Source of the DNA: JALOAP01 sp964632355
Lineage (GTDB): Bacteria > Chloroflexota > Dehalococcoidia > Tepidiformales > Tepidiformaceae
Direction: 5' to 3'
Assembly (NCBI GenBank): GCA_964632355.1
Contig: CAZWBW010000006.1
Span: forward strand, 1 to 53,693
Length of the DNA: 53,693 bases
Shown: positions 49,903-53,693 of the stretch, one piece after another
How positions within the stretch are numbered: position 1 is the first letter of the stretch
How the letters are laid out: each line of letters opens with the position of its first letter
Made by a program: the position numbers and the translations under genes
Notes under the pieces: generated by a model
Seen by the model: the letters and a program-made list of their open reading frames with translations, nothing else
The model's database searches: none
Told to the model about the DNA's origin: nothing

Positions 49903-52239
49903 GTGGAACTGCCCCTCGCCGCCCTCGCGTGGTTGCTGGCCATGGCCGCTGTCGCGCTGTGGGATGCGCCGGGCTGGCTATTCGGCACGGCGGTGGCGCT
50001 CGCTGCACCGGTTGCCGCGCTGCGGTGGGGCCGATCGGGTCTTGTGCTCGCCCTCGTCGTCGGCGGGGTGGCCGTTGTCGGCGGGCTCCGGTACGAGCAG
50101 TGGGCCGAGGCTCCCCCGCCGTCCCTCGCGGAGTGGGTCGGGAGCGACGCGACCATCGTCGGCACCATTCGCTCGGAACCAGATCCCGGGCGTACGACAG
50201 TGCGGTACCGGCTCGATGCCGAGCAGTTGGAGTTCGATGGCACCGCGTTCGAGGTCGATGGTGCGGTGCTCATCACCGTGGGCGAGTACGTGCGGTTCCG
50301 GCCGGGCGACGGGCTGCGCGTCTCCGGGGAAATTGAGGAGCCGCCGGTCTTCGAAGACTTCGACTACCGCGGGTACCTGGCGCGACGGGGAATCGTGGGG
50401 ACGATGCTGTTCCCGGCGATCGAGGTGATGGGCGAGGGGTCGCGCTGGAGCTACGAGCGGCAGATCGCGGAGGTGCGGCTCGCGCTCGAGGATGCGCTGC
50501 AGCGGGCGCTTCCGGAGCCAGAGGCGTCGCTCGCCGCGGGTATCGCGTACGGACGTGACCAGACACTCCCGGACGACCTATACGACGACTTCCGGACGTC
50601 GGGGCTCGCGCACATTGTGGCGGTCTCCGGTTCGAACGTTGCGTACGTGACAGCGCTCGTGTTCCTCGTGTGCGTGCGCTTCATGCGGCGGCTGCATGCG
50701 GTCGTGCCCGCGGCGATGACGCTAGGAGCGTACGTGGCGGTCGCGGGCGCGGAAGCGAGCGTCCTGCGCGCGGGACTGATGGCACTGGTCTTCCTCGTCG
50801 GCCTGTTGCTGGGCCGGCCACAGAGTTCGCTTGCGGCACTCGCGGCAGCAGCGATAGCGATGACCTTCGTCCAGCCGTCAGCCGTTCACGAGGCAGGGTT
50901 CCAGCTCTCGTTCGCGGCGACCGCCGGGCTCATCACGTTCGGCCCGTGGATCCAGTACGGGCTCGACCGCGGCCTTACACGCATGCGGGTGCGGCTGTAT
51001 GTGCCCGACCTCGCGCTCCAGGCGGCGTCCCTCACGCTGGCGGCCACGGTCGCCACACTCCCCATCACCTGGACGACGTTCGGGCGCGTATCGGTCGTTG
51101 GCGTCGTCACGAACATCGTGGTCGAACCGCTGTTCATGGTCGCGTTCTGGCTGAGCGTGGCCGCCTCCCTCGCCGGGGTAGCCTGGGAGCCCGCGGGCTG
51201 GGCGATTGGCCTTGCGGCGTATTACCCGCTCGCGTTCATCGCGTGGCTGGCGTCGGCGTCTGCGTCGCTCCCGGGCGCGGCGATCGACCTGCCGCGGGCA
51301 TCGGGCGAACAGGCGCTGGTGCTCTACCTGGTGTTCGCGGCGGCTGCGTGGCCCGCGTACCGCTACCTCGTTCCGCACAACCCGCAACCAGAACGGCCTC
51401 CGCACGTTCGGACATTCCACCGCGTGGCAATCGCGGGCGGGGTAGGCGCACTCGCGGTAGTGGTGCTGCCGGTGAGCCTGCTCCCGCTGCGACCGGCTGG
51501 CGAACTGCGCGTGGAGGTGCTCGATGTCGGGCAGGGCGACGCCATTCTGCTGACTACGCCGAACGGGACACAGGTCCTTGTCGATGGCGGCCCGAGCGGC
51601 ATCGAACTAGCGCGCGAACTGGGGAGTGTGCTGCCGCACTGGGACCGAACGCTGGACCTGCTGGTGCTCACACACCCGGACCAGGACCACCTCGGCGGGC
51701 TCATCGAAGCGTTGCGCCGCTACGACACAAAGGCGGTCGCCGATACGGGCGTTCCCCACACCAGTGCCCTGTTCGGGCTGTTCGAAGAGGAAGCACCGGG
51801 GCGCGTTTCGTATCTGCGCGGCGAATCCTGGGAGGTCGACGGCGTGCGGTTCGAGGTGCTCTGGCCGGAGACGAACGAGCCGACCCGGCAGACGAACAAC
51901 CAGTCGCTGGTACTCCGCGTTTCGTTCGAAGGTGTGACGCTGCTCCTCACCGGGGACATCGAAGCGCCAGCGCAGCGTGCATTGCTGGCGAGCGACGACC
52001 TGCGCGCGCATGTCCTGCACGTGCCGCACCACGGCTCGAAGACGAGCGAACCGGCGTTTTTCGCCGCCGTAGAGCCCGCTGTAGCGTTCATCTCGGTCGG
52101 GGCAGACAACCGATACGGTCACCCCCACGAAGAGACGCTTGCGGCCCTCGACGGAGTGCCGGTGTACCGGACCGACGTGGACGGGCGGATCACGCTGCGG
52201 GTTCGCGGCGGCCGAGTGACAGTGAGCACCGAACGGTAG
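49903..52239 (+). CDS. comEC: DNA internalisation competence protein ComEC/Rec2
   Basis: This is a 778-residue membrane protein that forms the DNA uptake channel. N-terminal helices and a DUF4131-like OB segment (about 1-170) precede the Competence domain (about 200-480, starting GIAYGRDQTLPDDLYDDFRTSGLAHIVAVSGSN). The C-terminal metallo-beta-lactamase-like domain (about 535-778) has LDVGQGDAILLTTPNGTQVLVDGG, the metal site THPDQDHLGG and HVPHHGSKTSE. All three parts are intact. comEA and the type IV pilus genes are not in the window. Confidence 0.94.
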   Translation: MELPLAALAWLLAMAAVALWDAPGWLFGTAVALAAPVAALRWGRSGLVLALVVGGVAVVGGLRYEQWAEAPPPSLAEWVGSDATIVGTIRSEPDPGRTTVRYRLDAEQLEFDGTAFEVDGAVLITVGEYVRFRPGDGLRVSGEIEEPPVFEDFDYRGYLARRGIVGTMLFPAIEVMGEGSRWSYERQIAEVRLALEDALQRALPEPEASLAAGIAYGRDQTLPDDLYDDFRTSGLAHIVAVSGSNVAYVTALVFLVCVRFMRRLHAVVPAAMTLGAYVAVAGAEASVLRAGLMALVFLVGLLLGRPQSSLAALAAAAIAMTFVQPSAVHEAGFQLSFAATAGLITFGPWIQYGLDRGLTRMRVRLYVPDLALQAASLTLAATVATLPITWTTFGRVSVVGVVTNIVVEPLFMVAFWLSVAASLAGVAWEPAGWAIGLAAYYPLAFIAWLASASASLPGAAIDLPRASGEQALVLYLVFAAAAWPAYRYLVPHNPQPERPPHVRTFHRVAIAGGVGALAVVVLPVSLLPLRPAGELRVEVLDVGQGDAILLTTPNGTQVLVDGGPSGIELARELGSVLPHWDRTLDLLVLTHPDQDHLGGLIEALRRYDTKAVADTGVPHTSALFGLFEEEAPGRVSYLRGESWEVDGVRFEVLWPETNEPTRQTNNQSLVLRVSFEGVTLLLTGDIEAPAQRALLASDDLRAHVLHVPHHGSKTSEPAFFAAVEPAVAFISVGADNRYGHPHEETLAALDGVPVYRTDVDGRITLRVRGGRVTVSTER

Positions 52240-52295
52240 GCGTTGCCCGGGAGACGCCGGGATGTCAAAGTGCCCGCCACGCAGGGAGGTTACCG

Positions 52296-53588
52296 ATGAC
52301 CCAGATCTTCGAAGGGCGAGACCGGGTTCGGCGTCTGCCGTTCGGGTTCCCCGAGCTGGACGAACGGGTGCGGCGCGACCCGGTGTGGCTGGAGGCGACG
52401 GATACCGCGCAGAGTTTCGGCATCCTGTACCGGCCGCCAGACCACGAGCCGCGCACGTGCGTCTACCTGATGCATCCGCGGGCCGAATTCACGCGCCATT
52501 ACGTCGTGCCGGGGCTAACAGCGCGCGGATACGCAGTGTTCGGGCAGAACAGCCGCTACCTGAACAACGATACGCACATGATCCACGAGCGGCTGCTGCT
52601 GGACATCGCTGCGGGCCTTCGGTGGCTCAAGGAGCGCGGGTACGAGCGAATCGTGCTGCTCGGCAACAGCGGTGGCGGGTCGCTGCTCGCGTTCTACCAG
52701 TCGCAGGCGAGCCGGCCGCCGAGCGAACGGCTGACGCAGGCGCCGGGCGGGGAGCGAATCAACCTTGCGGAGGAGGTGATGCCCACCGCAGACCTGTACA
52801 TCGCCGTCGCGGCGCACCTCGGGGAAGGGCGGTTCATGCTGAACGTGCTCGACCCGAGCGTCACGAATGAAGCGGACCCGACGAGCTACGACCCGGACTG
52901 GGACATGTACAACCCGGCGAACGGATACCGGGAGTGGCCGGAACCGAGTTCGTACGACCGGGAGTGGCTGGCGGAGTACCGGCGGCGGCAACGGGAGCGG
53001 AACCGGCGGCTCGACGCGATCGCGCGGGAGTGGATCGCCGAACAGGACTACTTCCGCGCGCGCTACCGCGACCCGGGATACCGGGAACTGCCGGAGGCCG
53101 AGCGGAGCCGAATCGCGCGGCGGCGGTGGCTCGGGCGGTACATGGTCATCTATCGAACGCTGGCGAACCCGGCATACCTCGACCCGACCATAGACCCGAG
53201 CAACCGGCCACTCGGCAGCATCTTCTCGCCGGGCGACCCGATCATCGGCAACTACGGACCTGGTGGGCTGGCGCGAATCATGACGCCGAGCGCGTGGCTC
53301 AGCACATGGAGCGGGTTGAGTTCACAGGCGGATCTTCCGGACACCATCCAGCATGTGACCATCCCGACCCTCATCGTCTACGCCGACGGGGACTGCGACA
53401 TCTTCCCCAGCGAGCAGCAGGAGATCCTCGAGAAGAGCGGCGCTGCGGACAAACCCCTCCAGGTGCTGCCGTGGGCGGACCACTACCTGCACCCGGTTGG
53501 CGAGGAGGGGGCGAAGCTGGCGGACCCGCGGGAGCGCATCATCGAAATGATCGTGCCGTGGATGCAGGAACGTATCGGGGAGCCCTGA
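52296..53588 (+). CDS. Alpha/beta hydrolase family protein
   Basis: This is a 430-residue soluble protein. The core is an alpha/beta hydrolase: CVYLMHPRAEFTRHYVVPGLTARGYAVFGQNSRYLNN (oxyanion region), nucleophile elbow IVLLGNSGGGSLLAFYQS (Ser near 127), acid in LIVYADGDCDIFPSEQ and His in PWADHYLHPVGEEG. A long charged insertion (about 215-300, EYRRRQRERNRRLDAIAREWI) lies between core halves and probably forms a lid. The substrate is unknown. GGGAGG lies six bases before ATG 52296. Confidence 0.82.
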   Translation: MTQIFEGRDRVRRLPFGFPELDERVRRDPVWLEATDTAQSFGILYRPPDHEPRTCVYLMHPRAEFTRHYVVPGLTARGYAVFGQNSRYLNNDTHMIHERLLLDIAAGLRWLKERGYERIVLLGNSGGGSLLAFYQSQASRPPSERLTQAPGGERINLAEEVMPTADLYIAVAAHLGEGRFMLNVLDPSVTNEADPTSYDPDWDMYNPANGYREWPEPSSYDREWLAEYRRRQRERNRRLDAIAREWIAEQDYFRARYRDPGYRELPEAERSRIARRRWLGRYMVIYRTLANPAYLDPTIDPSNRPLGSIFSPGDPIIGNYGPGGLARIMTPSAWLSTWSGLSSQADLPDTIQHVTIPTLIVYADGDCDIFPSEQQEILEKSGAADKPLQVLPWADHYLHPVGEEGAKLADPRERIIEMIVPWMQERIGEP

Positions 53589-53622
53589 GGCGGTTCGAAC
53601 GGCGAACTCCGAACATGAGAGG

Positions 53623-53648
53623 AAGGGCGCGGTTTTCACCGCGCCCTT
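53623..53648. terminator. Bidirectional terminator near right edge
   Basis: AAGGGCGCGG and CCGCGCCCTT form a 10-bp perfect stem around TTTTCA, followed by CTT. Confidence 0.85.
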
Positions 53649-53672
53649 CTTGGTGTGTGACCTGCTCGCGAG

Positions 53673-53693
53673 TTACTCGCGCGGGCGGCCGAA
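53673..53693 (-). CDS. Possible C-terminal end of a minus-strand gene
   Basis: On the minus strand the last bases read FGRPRE followed by TAA (53673-53675), just beyond a bidirectional terminator. The arrangement fits the end of a convergent gene, but six codons cannot identify it. Confidence 0.3.
   Translation of the reverse strand, partial: FGRPRE

Noticed and set aside
50670..52295. Upstream half of a 972-codon frame ending at 53588
   Set aside because: It overlaps comEC in another frame and has no ribosome site; only the part from ATG 52296 is a recognisable protein.

Overview
The window is GC-rich, densely packed bacterial chromosome, almost entirely housekeeping and metabolic genes. 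I infer a Chloroflexota-type bacterium, perhaps near Dehalococcoidia or Tepidiforma. The grounds are indirect: a thiolase-DUF35 pair, Thr/Pro-rich secreted linkers, an archaeal-type short AhcY, and a DnaB helicase followed by DnaD-like and DnaC-like genes. A marker-gene tree would be needed to confirm this. A run of ten Ns at 10244-10253 shows a draft scaffold, so the local gene breaks must be read with assembly error in mind.

Layout. 1-8400 (+): the topA tail, a XerC/D recombinase, aroQ, pepP, efp, xseA-xseB, a formyltransferase, a zinc-ribbon protein, an MFS carrier and a Nudix hydrolase. 8525-12049 (+): succinate dehydrogenase sdhC-sdhA-sdhB, with sdhA broken by a frameshift and the N gap. 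12100-16900: an SDR, an alpha/beta hydrolase, a DinB-like protein, an unknown protein, mobA and an orphan MoxR/ChlI-type AAA+ ATPase. 16913-17455 is a GNAT gene cut by an in-frame TAG. 17518-24672 (-): a methyl-cycle and purine-salvage block (mtnA, mtnP, PfkB kinase, GNAT, ahcY; then marR; then apt and a luciferase-like oxidoreductase). 25128-27195 (+): TrkH-TrkA potassium uptake. 27202-29814 (-): an unknown protein, a BBE-type flavoenzyme and an OsmC protein. 29943-34641 (+): a methyltransferase, a dipeptide-type ABC importer without ATPases, and a GNAT. 34638-38736 (-): rplI, dnaB, a DnaD-like protein and a tandem-duplicated DnaC-like ATPase, forming a replication operon. 39021-44763: an SDR, a secreted TIM-barrel-like protein whose C-terminal domain lies behind an amber codon, a sulfite-oxidase-like enzyme, pyrD, tRNA-Pro and a lipoprotein. 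44817-48089 (+): an unknown protein, threonine aldolase, a lipoprotein and an OmpR-like regulator. 47610-49768 (-): a thiolase with a DUF35 partner. 49903-53588 (+): comEC and an alpha/beta hydrolase.

The most interesting signals are: (1) a single-polypeptide tandem DnaC/DnaI-like helicase loader next to DnaB and a DnaD-like protein; (2) an inverted repeat that pairs a perfect Shine-Dalgarno with the bases just before the dnaB start; (3) a repeated pattern of a -10 box exactly six bases before the start codon, suggesting widespread leaderless transcription; (4) an amber codon between the catalytic part and the linker plus beta-sandwich domain of a secreted protein; (5) a LexA-like palindrome upstream of the replication operon.
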